From Coenobita brevimanus (Eukaryota; Arthropoda; Malacostraca; Decapoda; Coenobitidae): a stretch of DNA of 64,000 nucleotides. The stretch is taken from assembly GCA_032717465.1 (NCBI GenBank), contig CM064666.1, forward strand, positions 6,555,028 to 6,619,027, given 5' to 3'. Made by a program: the position numbers and the translations under genes. The notes under the pieces are model-generated. The model saw only the letters and a program-made list of their open reading frames with translations. It searched no databases and was not told the origin of the DNA. This document shows positions 33,838 to 45,839 of this stretch, piece by piece (within the stretch, counting starts at the first letter, position 1; every line of letters begins with the position of its first letter).

Positions 33838-34740
33838 CGAATATGTACTGGTCTTTGTAGTGTATTTGGTGTCGGATATGGATATCCCAAATGGTGACCC
33901 TCACGGCTTCCCAGTTGCCGTAGTGAAAGTGATAATGGACAAGTACTTCAGGGCTAACCGCATTGTGTTCACTGGCAGTTTCTACATGTATACAGTATTG
34001 ACAGAGCATCTACATGGCCATGGGACAGGAATGTGCGCCACTGTCAGACCCAACAAAAAGCACTATCCTGCCTTCCCCACAAAGACCGAGCTGGGAGCAT
34101 CTTGCCCCCCCAAAATGGTAATATGTTGGCCAGTCCATGGCTTCATAAGCGGAAAGTCAGCATGTTCATTGCAGTTCATTAATGGTGAGATACAAGCCAC
34201 TGAGAAGCAGAACTGTAAGACCAAGGAGCCAGTGGTCAAGCCTTATGCAGTCAATGATTGTAACATAAAACATGCCGCTCACTGACATGTCAGATATGCT
34301 GATCGGTGCCACTGATAGTTGAAGGAAGTGCTTCATGTGGTACAAGATCTTTGTACACCTTCTTCGTATCACTGTACTCAGTTTGTTCATACTGTTCGGG
34401 CAGGTTGTTGGCATAGGTCTTTCCCTATGCAAGTTTGATAATGAAATAGTGCATGAGATGCTTGAATAGTAAGGCCGTGTGCAGCCAGCTGAACTAAAGA
34501 GACAGTGCTGCTGTTGTGCCTCACAGTGTTTCCCTGTCAGATCAACTCTCACGCCACTGCATGGTGAACCTGGTGTACACACCTGCAAGGAAAAATCTGT
34601 ACTGGCAGTATCATGTCTGCCTGAAGAGTCAGGGATAGGAGCAAGTATGTGAGGAATGCACATCCAATGAGTGCAAGATAGCACTGAGCACTGACTGCAT
34701 CTTCAATTATCACACCGAAGTAAGGTGTTATGCACTGGTA
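33838..34740 (+). pseudogene. piggyBac-type transposase, C-terminal part, inactive
   Basis: A 141-residue frame (33860-34285) reads IPNGDPHGFPVAVVKVIMDK, NRIVFTGSFYMYTVL, GTGMCATVRPNKK and VVKPYAVNDCNIKH. After a shift, SDMLIGATDS, KCFMWYKI and FVHLLRITVL continue the DDE-core tail (34285-34380), and a cysteine-rich finger with CEECTSNEC...DC...YHT lies at 34648-34720. The order matches piggyBac transposases (core, insertion, C-terminal CRD). The conserved Asp of the FTDNFYTS-type motif is Gly here, and frameshifts separate the pieces, so it cannot transpose. No TTAA-flanked termini were found close by. Confidence 0.65.
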
Positions 34741-34744
34741 TGTC

Positions 34745-36155
34745 CGACGATTAAAACAGTATAAATATATAGAGAAAATAAGTGTTTTTTTTTTCCCCAC
34801 AGGATGGACTTGTAAATGTTTTCGTAAACTATAATACTAGAAAATATAATGCCGCATACGTGCAAACTGGGTTTGTCGTGATGGTCAACTTTTTAGTTTT
34901 GCTAGTTCCTCTAGTGCAGTGAAAACATATGCAAGGAAGTGACTTTTCTCCGGAGGAGTTTAGAATGTATGGAAAAGTGTGGTTATAAGAAAATGAACTC
35001 AGGTTACAGGTTGCACAATTAAAGTGCAAATTAATGATACGGTTTTGCAGTACTTGTAGTGCAGTAAGATCTTAGCACGGGTAAAAGAAAACTGCCTCAG
35101 GTGACAGTAAAAGTGACCATGCAATACAAATACAAAATAATGTTACAGTATGTAACAATTTATATATTTGTGATAGTTTGTTGTGAAGTAAGGAATGAGC
35201 AAAATAAGTACTATAGAAAATAAGGAAAATACCGGTGTAAGAAAAAAAAATCAGGAATCACTTAAGGGACCTCATATGACACAGAAAACATACTCGCAGG
35301 AATGTGAAAGTGCTCCTTTGTGACAAACAATGTGTAATAAACTTTGAAACTTCATATCTCTGCCCCATTCCACACACCAAAGTGCAAAGTGTCACTCTGG
35401 AAAAGACAAAAGAAGTGGGTAGATACTTCTGAGTTTGCCACGAATACAAGGGGTGATGATACATTCATGTGGCTGTAGCAGGAGCCAATGGAGAACAGTG
35501 TTGAGGTCAAGGAGGCAAAGGGTGTTTTTGAGCAAGGAATCTCTGTCTGAATGAGGCAGGCGTCCAACCTGCGTACCATAGCAGTCGACTCATCTGCTTG
35601 TATACACAAAACCTCATGAGACTCTATAGTTACCTCCATTCATTACCTCGTAACTCCACAATGTCTCCAACTAGATACCTGGGGTCACATGCAATGGAGA
35701 GAAGGATTCGTGAGTATTACAATCTTTAAAAGTTCTAGCTGTTGTAGTTACTCTGCTATTGTAGGTTGAAAACAGACAACTTTTGGAAATACTCCTGCAT
35801 ACAGGAAAGACTCAGTTCGCTTGACAATATCGATGATAAAAAAATAAAACATTTAAGGGTACAAAAATTATATTGACACTCATCAAGTTTACAAAAACGA
35901 CTAGTTTAAGGTGAACGATTTCCTTATTCATCATCTCCATTTGGGATAACACTGTCTTCAGAAAGGTACAAGTAAAGCGAAGATCTGAGAAGCATCTCTC
36001 CAAGAATGGAGGGAACCTATAACGCCTTGTAATCATTACTATTTTGCACATGGTCCACAGAACTGATTCCAGCAAGAAACATTTCATGCTGAGTGAAAAT
36101 ACACATACAGCTGATGATCAGTGGATAGAGAGACTTGCAGAAAGAAATCCATCCA
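34745..36155. other. No gene recognised
   Basis: AT-rich with short open frames only. Nothing assignable. Confidence 0.5.
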
Positions 36156-36330
36156 TAAAACAATCCTACATTGCCCCATGAGGAGCGTAGGCGTCCGGAG
36201 CTAGGCAGTTGTTCCCGACATTTAAGATGAGAGTGACCAGCCTCACTCATCCCTGAGTGGCATTACATGAGCAATCAATCCCAACCACCCCTTGGATATA
36301 AACCTTCACTGGATGAATCCGACTGGTGCG
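36155..36330. repeat. Dispersed repeat A, copy 1
   Basis: Shares CCTACATTGCCCCATGA, ATTTAAGATGAGAGTGACC, TGAGCAAT and CCACCCCTTGGATATAAACC with 51890-52060 in the same orientation. The copies look about 80 percent alike by eye. Confidence 0.7.
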
Positions 36331-36863
36331 CAATAATTACCCACAAAGAAAACATCAAAAATTTGCCAAGAAGTGGAGGCATTGCCAAATAAAGCTTTGT
36401 GCACCCTGAAGTCGTCGTCCTTCTCCAGCCACCAATATTTCAAAAACTTAATCCCACAGACAATTCAGGAGCATATAAGACAAATAACAGGGAAACAAAC
36501 ACTACCAGCAGTTGGTATTTCAAGCCAAACTATTTCAAGAAGCTTTAGCTATGTCCTTGATGTGAAATAAAACTTTTAAGCTCTTGTAGCTTCAGTGTCC
36601 TAGGGTGAGGGGTTGGGGAGAAAAGTGATAATGTGGGACTTAACACCAATTTAATATTAAACCAAAGAAAGCCAGTTTGTACATATGTAAGCCTTCTGTA
36701 AAACTAGAGGAGTGTTCACTGTATTTCTGGACCATCCAAAAGGCACGACAAACTACACAGAAATATTTATATCATGTAGCTGTGTACCATTACTTAGGTG
36801 GGATTAGGGGAAGGAGAAGGAGGACGGTATGTAGAGATTCATGTTTTCCCTTTCGCTTTTAAA

Positions 36864-36864
<1 letters not shown>

Positions 36865-36910
<46 letters not shown>
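36865..36910. repeat. (GA)n microsatellite
   Basis: Pure GA repeats. Confidence 0.95.
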
Positions 36911-36915
<5 letters not shown>

Positions 36916-37012
36916 AGTGAAATGCATGGCTTGCCATGCGATGTCAGAGGCCTACTTTAAAAACAAAAAATTGCATTTTTTGTCCATTGCTTAACATTTT
37001 AACCGTATTTTT

Positions 37013-37042
37013 ACCCTCCACCTGACAAAGTCAGTGGAGGGT
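37013..37042. other. Perfect short hairpin
   Basis: ACCCTCCAC pairs with GTGGAGGGT and TGAC with GTCA around an AAA loop, one C bulged: a 13-pair stem. Possibly a transposon terminus. Confidence 0.6.
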
Positions 37043-38150
37043 GTTCTTATCACTAGGATCAATAGGTGTCCGTTCGTAAAGCTGGGCGGCAGGGTGGCCG
37101 GCTGTGCATAGAGATTTTGTTTTTTGGGCCTGAACTCGGAAAGTATTCATTATAATGTAGAGTCATGAAATTCCACATAGTTATGTGTCTTATAGGAAAC
37201 TGGTTAATTTTGATAGGTAGAATGCTGTGTCTTAATTAGTTTTTTATTTTTTATGAAAAAGTAAAAAAATATATATATCCAGAGATTTCAATGGGGCCTG
37301 TGCAATGAATGTGCAGGGCCCATGTTATGTGTCCTCAAGGCATTCTCCTCATGCCCACCTTTAAAAGAAAAGAATGCGGGGATGGGGTGAGGAATTTTAT
37401 GCTCTTGGTTAGGTGTGAAGGGAAGAGGGCAGTATGTGCTTGATCAGATGAAGGGTTGCAACTGCGTAGAGTTGCTATGTTTCTATTTCAAGTATACAGT
37501 ATATATATCTATATATTCTATACATCTGGAGGCTCTAAACATGATATTCACATGACAATTCTAGTGTTTCAGTAGTGCAATATAGACTGCATTGGAGTTG
37601 CTGTACAAGGCTGATTTGGAAACATACCTGATAGTAGGCGTGCCCCAGGGAGGATCGAGCATTAACACTGCTAATGATGAATTGAATGGGTAGTCTAATC
37701 AGAAAACGTGTAACTCCAAATTTAAGCAGCTATTACACAGCACGTTACACTCTACACTCTTTTATGGTTTCCCTTAACAAACTTGTCTTCTTGTATATGA
37801 GATTATAACCTTTATTATAAGATTGTGCTTTAATGCCGCTGTTCAACTGATGCTTCTTTAAAAGATGTTCTTCATGATATTGTATTAATTCAAGAATGAG
37901 TAGAAGAGTGTCTGGAGTTAAAAGTGAGAGGTCACACATCCCCTTGCATTATGGTAGGCATACTGCCTGTTTGCCAAGTTCAATTGCTCAGCTGAATCTT
38001 TGTAAAGAAAAGATAAGCATCAGTTAGAAAAATAAAAAGGCACCTACAGTATAAGGTTATACTTCTATCAAGCCGAGCAAATTAGATAACTCAAACATAC
38101 AGTTCGGTGGTAGGACACAACACAAAAACTTAATCTCAAAAACCATTAAA
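37043..38150. other. No gene recognised
   Basis: Low-information sequence with short AT runs (37268-37280, 37498-37520). Confidence 0.5.
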
Positions 38151-38159
38151 GTTACTGCT

Positions 38160-39258
38160 GACCTATGCACATCGATGGTTAGTTTATGGAAAAGTAGTAG
38201 GTCTTCCATAAGCGACTCTTATATGCAGTGAAGAAGGAACCAAAGGCTAGAACCTCGCAAAGTTGTTCCCTCCAAGAACGAAAAAACAAATTAAAAATTC
38301 ATTAATTTTGAGATGCCTCGACACGTTGCTCTTAAAAAGCTGCAGTTCTTAGGATGAATGGTATACAGGCAAAAGAAGACAGTTCTAGATTTGTCTTACT
38401 GCATACATGAAGGGCTGGGAGTACTGATTAACTCTTGCATTAATAACTGCACAGCTAATGGTTGTGAGTTGCCCCCATATGTGCTCACTGTAATGGGGGA
38501 GGGATACAACCATTGAAGTACTGACGGAAAAGAGATAAAAGATGCACCATTGCACCTAAGAGAGAGGTTGAAGGGAGTCAGAAAGAGGCGGGGCGTTAAT
38601 GAGATGAAAAGCCGGTGATTCCACTACTTCAGTTCCACCCTTTGAGAAGAGATGCACGCAGAAAAGCCCTCTCTCACACAAGAGACTTGTACTGCACACA
38701 ACAGTTAATAAAACCTTTGTAAAAATTCAAAAGCAGTGCAGAGGCGAAGAAGGCATGAAGTTGCTTAACATCTGATATCTTGCAAGCAGATTTTGCAAGA
38801 GAGGTAATATAAAGTTACAATGAAATCTCCCGAGAGACTGAAACCCCAAGATTGTTGATAAAAGATACAGGATTGTTGAATATTAACGAACATTCACGTG
38901 GAAGGTTTTGGAATGTTGAAAGATGTATGAGCTGAGTTTTCGATGCATTAAGCAAAATAAAGTTACTTACACCTCAATCAAAAATATGTGCCAAGTCAGA
39001 AATTAGGTATACCATGGTTTAATTCCATGTTTATTGAAAAAATCTGATGTGATGGATGGTATGAGAAACAGATTGAAAAGATGGGGACTGGAGTCATCAG
39101 CATACAAGTGGACAGTGTTAGATTTACAGCACAGAAGGCCTCTTATGAACTGAGGGGCCGTATGATGGAAGGGGTTCACAGACCACCGGGCAAGCCGGCC
39201 GGAAAATGCATTTTTGAATAACACTGTATTCACCCATACTTTATCATGTGGCCTTGGA
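38160..39258 (-). pseudogene. Jockey-like LINE, RT palm to C-terminus (minus strand)
   Basis: On the minus strand the catalytic YADDSS is encoded near 39105-39090, preceded by a palm-side block. Downstream follow a damaged thumb, a KAFxLI-like segment near 38600, INARVNQYSQPF near 38430 and the terminal SNVSRHLKINEF near 38310. Stops and shifts are numerous. It belongs with 40144-41600, from which it is separated by an insertion (39271-40131). Confidence 0.7.
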
Positions 39259-39270
39259 TGAGAACACCTT

Positions 39271-39803
39271 CTGCCACTGGAAGTATGGTTGAGAGTCCTT
39301 CAAAAGGTATTGAACATCATCCTAGTTATTCGCTATTCGCCCAGGACTGGCCATGAGCGTGTCTTGGCTATATGTGCGTGTGTTTGTTGCGGCCAAAGAG
39401 AATGTAGCCAGGCCACAGGCCTTACTGATTGGCTGGCCGTATGTGGCGGTGTTTGGCGGGAGTTTTGCCACACCATTCATCAGTCCCTACCGTTGCCCTC
39501 TGTTCGAAGCAAACAAAAAGGAATCTCACTGTCTTACACTCATCTTTTGCAACTTTTACGGGGTTTCGTGTGTAAGTATCCCGTCGTGCTGGTAGTGGTG
39601 ATGAAAGTGTTCCTGGGCACTCGGGATTTGGTGAAATCAGTTGTTTTTATTTTTTTTATATTTTTTAAATCCTGCCCATATGACCATTTCAAGGGGGCCA
39701 TAACACATTCATATTGTTTAATGGTACTTATTTTATTTTATTTTATTTTATTTTTTTGCTTAAGCAATCATGTTTTGCCTGAAAAACTGGTTGAAAGTTC
39801 AAC

Positions 39804-39874
<71 letters not shown>

Positions 39875-40131
39875 TAGATAGATAGATAGATATTATTATT
39901 ATTATTATTATTATTATTAAAATCTATATAATTATTATTATTTTTATTATTATTATTATTATTATTATTAATTAATATTAATTTCATAGATATGGCCAAA
40001 ACATTATAAGAATCACAATTTACCTTTCCTAGAAAGAAAAGAACGTTATACTGCACCGTCAAAATTTAAAGAGTTAAGGTTGCAAGAATGTTGCTGAACT
40101 TTGAATCTGCTTTCTGGCATTTGACTTGGCG
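39271..40131. mobile_element. Insertion in the LINE with 12-bp target-site duplication
   Basis: TGAGAACACCTT occurs at 39259-39270 and again at 40132-40143. The LINE reading stops at the first copy and resumes beyond the second. The inserted 860 bp hold unrecognised sequence (39271-39800) and a compound microsatellite (39809-39970). A 12-bp duplication suits a retroposed insert, but its family is unknown. Confidence 0.5.
39809..39970. repeat. Compound (AT)n-(GATA)n-(ATT)n microsatellite
   Basis: AT repeats to about 39871, GATA units to about 39891, then ATT units with a short break at 39920-39930. Confidence 0.95.
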
Positions 40132-40143
40132 TGAGAACACCTT

Positions 40144-41600
40144 ATGTCGCGCGACCCCTCAGTTAAGGGTATAGAGTGGTGAGAGGACACAACCTTGAGC
40201 ATCACACTATTGTCAGCTCTAAAGAAGATCGGTTGCAGTCTACAACAGAAGCTATAAAACGACTAGAAATGAAGCTAGAGATGAAGGCTTAGATAGAAGA
40301 GCAGAAACAGTAAAAGGGCAGTTTTTAAATAATATATTTTTTACCAAACTCGGTCAAATGCCTTTGAGATGTAAAGTGGAATGGCCAAGCTTTCATCAAT
40401 GTCCCAAAAGGAGGATGACAAGGATTCTGAAAAAGTGAGATCACAAACTGGGCGTCCCAGGCGGAACCCATACTGGCAATCAGAATGAAGGTTTGATAAG
40501 TGTTATAAAATACCTTTGTTAAGAACAGATACGTGAACTTTAGAAACAGAGGGTGTTGCAGCAATAAGATAATAGACAGATGCTTGGGAACGACCACCAT
40601 TTTTAGGGACAGGCTGAATGAGTGAAAATTTCCACTAAGAAGGACGTGTGCAGTTCGACAAACAAATGTGAAAAAAATAACCTAAACGGGGTGTAAGCAC
40701 AGATGCACAATTCTTGAAAATAACAGGAAAGGCCATCAGTTCCTGAGCCTTGACAGTATTGAGAACAGTATGGGCAGAAAATGTATCAAGTGGAGAAATT
40801 GTATTGTCAGTCATGACGAAGTCAGGTGTACGAACTGGAGGAACAGCACCGAAATTGATCACGCTTTAACTGGAGGAGAAAGTCTAGGCATAGAGTTTAG
40901 CATTTCCACAGAAGTAACACCTGCAGAGCAATCAAAGCAGAATCGAGGAGAGAAGGAGGATGAAATAAAGCTGCTAAAAAGTTTTGACAATGTGCACGGA
41001 ATGGGGAATTTTTTAAATTAAACGATTGAGAGCGTTTAGTATGAATGAAATTATTCTTGGTGCAGCAAAGACCAAGCTCAGCATGATGCTGGGCAGAAAA
41101 AGAAGGGAGACAAGATTCACCGGAGGGTTGGCGCTAGTACCATTTTTTGGCCTCCTCTTTGTGTGGAAAGCGTTAGAAGGAGGTTGGTTAAACTAAGGTT
41201 TTGTTTCTGTACATTAGCCAGAGGATGAGAGGAAGGAATGTATGTCTTCATACCCGAGGGAATACCTTTTGTAATGCAGGAGAGACAGATGTCTCTCGGC
41301 CATGGAATCAATATTCATTCTAGGAGTGGATAGGAAAGACTAGGATGGCGGTGAGAAAATCGTTGGTAAGATTATGCTGTAAAGACGGGTGTTGCAGGTA
41401 GGCTTCTAAGATGCAAGCAACAGGTGGAGCAGCAGAAGGGAGTGGGTGAGGCTGATGAACGGGGATGAATGTGGGTGGTGGGGTAGAATGGGATGAGCAC
41501 ATCTTGTCAAGATGGACAGTGTATGAGGATCGGCATTGGTGGTGGGAAAAGAATTGTTTTAATCATTAAGCTGAGAACGTTCTTCCAAATTAATTCTGGC
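40144..41600 (-). pseudogene. Jockey-like LINE, endonuclease tail and RT fingers (minus strand)
   Basis: On the minus strand: a region shared with 780-960 (41330-41140), VPKNGGRSQ near 40615-40590, the SDCQYGFRLGRP-type block near 40480, and a DISKAFDR-like block near 40350. The HHSIPL-type piece near 40190 leads to the interruption at 40143. It is degenerate throughout and belongs to the same family as 1-1990. Confidence 0.68.
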
Positions 41601-42680
41601 TAACGTCAGACGATTTCATTCAGCTAAGAAGTGAGTGCTGAGGGAATTACGATAAAGCTTCCAATGTGGGGGCTAGAAAATAGAATAGAGCGGGGGAGAC
41701 GGGTGAGTGAGATAGACAAGAATGGTACTGGGTGGTGAGCTAGGAAGGGGGCGATGGGTCACTGTAGGTGGGCAGAATTGGGTGTTACGTTGAGTCATAA
41801 TTTTCTAAAACCAGAAAAACGACTAGAAGAAGAAAGTAATTAGGTGTCCATCTTGTATACTGATATCTGGCAGCGCAAGTAAAACATTGTATTAATTGCT
41901 GTGAGGGAATAAAAAATGATGACTTCTACACACATACAACAGCAGCAGGGTGATCGGGGAGTCGGATTTAGGGTTCCAGTGTTTTAAACTTTTTGCCTGC
42001 AAGGAGATCTCCTCATCTGATCATAACTGTCTGATAATGACCTAAACGAGGTCAAGTCATCTGCTCTAAAGGTCAGGAAGTAGGATTTGGCCCTACTTAC
42101 AAAGAATTCCAGTTATGAAAGTCTTGGGGAAAATAGAATGCCAAGTTTCACTTCTTAACTGATGTAGACAAAACAAGTGTTTGATGTAGACCGAACTTGC
42201 TCAAAAAATGAATCGGCTTGGAGTCGTCTTGGCCTCCACTATCTGAATCCAAAATTTCAGAATGAAATGTTAGCTCAAGGTATGTTTTGAATTAAACTCG
42301 TGCATAATTTTGGCCTTCCCTTTTTCAAGCTTTGACCATGCAATATTATTGTGGGATTCAGCGCCTCTGATAGGTGAACCACTAGTAGGGATGAGTTTAT
42401 TTGAGTTTTGGAAGGCTTTCAGTGCTGGGTAGAAATGGAATTTCAACTTTTTTTTTTTTTTTTCGGTTGATCTAGGATCACTTTCAATTAACAAAGTTTT
42501 TCTACAGATTTTATATCACTTTTACCAGTATTAAAAGAAAATGATTTACATGTTTTTGCGCTTAAGAAATTTCAAAGTGCTTTTCAGAAGAACTCTTCTT
42601 TTTTGGAATGGGGTCCATATTATGCCGGCTTAATTTTAACAAATACCCTGGTGTTAGCCTTGTTGGAAATATGGAAGTTG
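41600..42680. other. No gene recognised (intronic)
   Basis: Contains a T-run at 42447-42463. Nothing assignable. Confidence 0.5.
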
Positions 42681-42689
42681 CGCACCAAC

Positions 42690-42882
42690 CGGAGCAAAAG
42701 AGGTGTCTTCTGCGAGAGTAGAAGGTCCGCTGTAGGACTGAGAGTCGTAGATCTGGTAGTGAAGAGTGTAGAATAGAGTGCAGTAGAGTTCAGGGTGGAG
42801 TTAAAGCAGCCAACTGTAGACAGAGGGCAGTGGAGGTGATTTGCTGCCTCTTCAGGAACTTGGTGACTGTCAGCCATACTTT
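42690..42882 (-). CDS. SLC5-like symporter exon, extracellular loop
   Basis: 193 bases on the minus strand behind a textbook acceptor (CTTTCGTTCTTTTCCAG). The open frame gives SMADSHQVPEEAANHL then CPLSTVGCFNSTLNSTALYS and a serine/threonine-rich stretch. In SLC5 proteins a (L)PLSTxGC motif followed by N-glycosylation sites marks the loop before the last membrane helix; here NST occurs twice. Entry phase matches the donor at 49132. The best donor with the phase required by 16125 is CTCCG|GTTGG, which is weak. The membrane helix that normally precedes this loop was not found, so an exon may be missing between 42882 and 49132. Confidence 0.62.
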
Positions 42883-43029
42883 CTGGAAAAGAACGAAAGA
42901 TGCAAGCAGCCCCAACGTCGCACCCTGACAGACCCACGAAAAAATAAGTAATTATAAATAAACAAGTAAAATGAACAATTCGAACAATAATAAAAAACAA
43001 CAAATAAAAACATCAATGAAAAATGCTGC

Positions 43030-43112
43030 TGCTACTACTACTACAACAACTACTACTACAACTAACTAATAATAATAATAATAATAATTAATAATAATAA
43101 AAATAATATTAA
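43030..43112. repeat. (CTA)n/(AAT)n trinucleotide repeats
   Basis: Interrupted CTA/ACA then AAT units. Confidence 0.9.
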
Positions 43113-44920
43113 ACATGAAACAGGCGTCTACACTGTAAGTGTGGAAACGTGTTTGAGCGAGCGAGCGAGCGAGTCAGACAGTCCCTGAATATTGACTTGT
43201 GTGGCTCATCATCTTCCTCTGATTTCCTGACCTGAAAATACTAAAAAAGAACTTATTAGATTACACCAGAAATATTCCCTCACACTTCCTATAACCAATA
43301 CTCCTCTTGTATTACTTTTAGGTCTATGGCTTGGGACCTAGCAGGTTAGTAATGACTGTATTTTGCTCACTCACAATAATTACTTTCACCACATCTCTGG
43401 GTGCGCCTCATTTCAACCAGAGATCAGAAATTCAAGAGTTTCTTTCGTCGATCAGGAGTATTGTATTAGTTTGACTCGGATTCGGTAAAAAAATGTCAAA
43501 AAAAGCCGAACAAAGGGTATTATATGTTTTGACAAGAAAGCAGAAACCTGGTTTGCTTTTCAGCAATCATCTGAAAATACTGCTGCGGTACTCATGCAGC
43601 CTTAGAACCAGCTACATCTTGCGCAGCCAGCTGTTACACTAATCTGCCTTATAAAAAATCGTTTCCTCCCTAGTTAAGAAAAAAGCTATTGGGAATTACG
43701 GGGAGCTGTCTATGGAAAAGAAAACAATTGAGGATTATTATGCGATTTCCAAATTGCTGTGTATATTTCTTGTAACTTCAAAATTTGCTGAAATATCCAA
43801 AAAAGTTCGCTAATGTGTACTACAGAGCTTTCCCTCCCCTGCCCCTGCCCACATTTTCTTGCTAATGCGATAAATCTTTTCGCTCGGGTACATATGTCGG
43901 TGGTCCAAACTGTGACTAAATTTGGTGTTTCTCGGTCGCTTCGCTCGCTCGAGAACTTTACCAATGATAATAATAATCGACATATTATCACTTCTTGAAT
44001 CCATTCGCATATTTACATTTCCTTCTTCCGAACACCACACTATTATATTTACATAACAGAGTGGCTTCTTGCACTAGAAGTAGTACAGTATGGCTTTTAT
44101 CAGCACATGCACCAGACAAAGGTGTCCCTAATTTAGCTAACTTGTTTGATAGCTTGGTAGTTTGATGATGGAAATAAGAGACTGACTAGGAGAGTATGCG
44201 AGTGAGATGGAGAGAAGAGTACGAGGAGGATGACCCAATTTTTGTGATAGAGAACTGGAAATGGAAAGTTGAATAAGAGAAGGGGCGTGAGTTGGAGGGA
44301 AAGCAGCCAAATCGGCAGAGAACAGATAGGTAAATGGATAGATAAACAGGTAGAAAGAAGATGAAGAAAATATAAATACATCACTGAATGCATGCGTTAC
44401 TACATGTTGTATTGGAAGTAATTAAGCGGGTTCCTTCTTATAATATATACCCTATTTTTTTCTTTGACTGAAAATCATAACTTTTATGTGATAAAGTGTT
44501 AAACGTTCGCTAGCCGCCCAACAGTCGTTAAGTACATAATGTGTGAAATATTGACAGTCTCTAAGCAATAACGGTAGAGTCAAATGCTTGATTGAGACTT
44601 ACTTCCTGAACGATTTATTTTGTATATATTACACCTTGACATCATCTTATAGGTAATTTATATCGTATTATTACTGGCTTAGTTTTGCATCGATAAGCAT
44701 CCTTCAGGACTTGGAAGAGGTGAACATTTTCAGAATAAATCTCGAAATGAGAGGTGTAACAAAGGTCTCCGGAAACCGACTTAGAACATGGGCCGTATTC
44801 TGAGAGGCGTGTCTGGTCGCATAGCACGTTCTTTAGAGATATACTTGATATGTTTCAATACATTAGGCTTCTCTTATATGCCATTTATGTCATTTCATTA
44901 CAATATTTTGATAATCAGTT
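43113..44920. other. No gene recognised
   Basis: Intronic. A GAGC tetranucleotide run lies at 43157-43172. 44180-44300 faintly resembles the RTE-like 3' region (GAGTGGGAGG-type wording) but is too diverged to call. Confidence 0.4.
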
Positions 44921-44929
44921 TTTTTTTTA

Positions 44930-45130
44930 TGCGAGGAAGAGAAGGGAACCAAAGGCCATGGAGCCCGCAATAAGCAGTTCCCTCCAAGAGAAAAACAAAA
45001 TACAAGAGAGAGCCAAATTCAAGATCCATTCATTTCGAGATGCCTGGACACACTGCGTTTGAAAGACTGGAGATCATAGGCAGCAGTGGAGAAATACAGA
45101 CAGAGGGAGACAGTTCCAGAGTTGTATGCA
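44930..45130 (-). mobile_element. Jockey-like LINE 3' fragment (minus strand)
   Basis: Shares GGAACCAAAGGC, GTTCCCTCCAAGA, CATTCATTTCGAGATGCC and GACAGTTC(C)AGA with 38230-38390. It encodes the C-terminal end of the same LINE family. Confidence 0.65.
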
Positions 45131-45515
45131 ACATAAACTAATAGGGAAGAGGCAGTAGGAAATCACTGAGAATTCCAGGTACAGGTTCTCCTCTGGCATT
45201 GTACTCTACATGGCACAGGACGCGAAACACTTCTTCCCCGTGCGGAATTGCTTTGCTTCTTATACCTCAGCCTTCTACTTTTAGCTTATTCATTTTGAAT
45301 TTGAGTTTCCATCCAGTAACATAAAGAATCACTGAGGAAGCAAAGGGTAAAATAAGTCACTAAAGAAGAGGCGTTACGGTATCACCAAAGCCAACTATGA
45401 ATTCTGGGCCCTATATCGGAAAACTGGAGTAAGTGAATTAACGTAAATGAGGAGCTGCACAGATCATGTTGACGGATGGTGACTAGAACGCAGAGACGAC
45501 CTGCACACGTTCTGA

Positions 45516-45613
<98 letters not shown>

Positions 45614-45620
45614 ACACACC
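45516..45620. repeat. (CA)n microsatellite, about 100 bp
   Basis: Almost pure CA with one G interruption at about 45609. Frames reading HTHT or VCVC here are artefacts. Confidence 0.97.
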
Positions 45621-45839
45621 GTCCCGTTCCCTCGACAATACTCTGCAAGTATCTAATTTCCTGAACGTGGTAGGTGGGGGCGCCCATCATCCACTCAGTT
45701 TCTTGTAACGGTACACTCTGTTAGAGTAGCTCTACAATGAGTGGCAAGCCAAAATGATTTCCTGCAAACCAGGAAATGATTTAGGAACTCTGGGTGATAC
45801 CTTCATAACTAACCGAACAGTGTTCAAGCTACGTGCGAC

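Noticed and set aside
39289..39873. 194-codon frame with hydrophobic stretches, possibly a membrane protein
   Set aside because: Ends in an AT microsatellite, lies wholly inside the 12-bp-duplicated insertion and shows no family motif.
45382..45690. Open frames of HTHTHT or VCVCVC on both strands
   Set aside because: Translation of a CA microsatellite; the same applies at 49.5, 55.4 and 13.7 kb.
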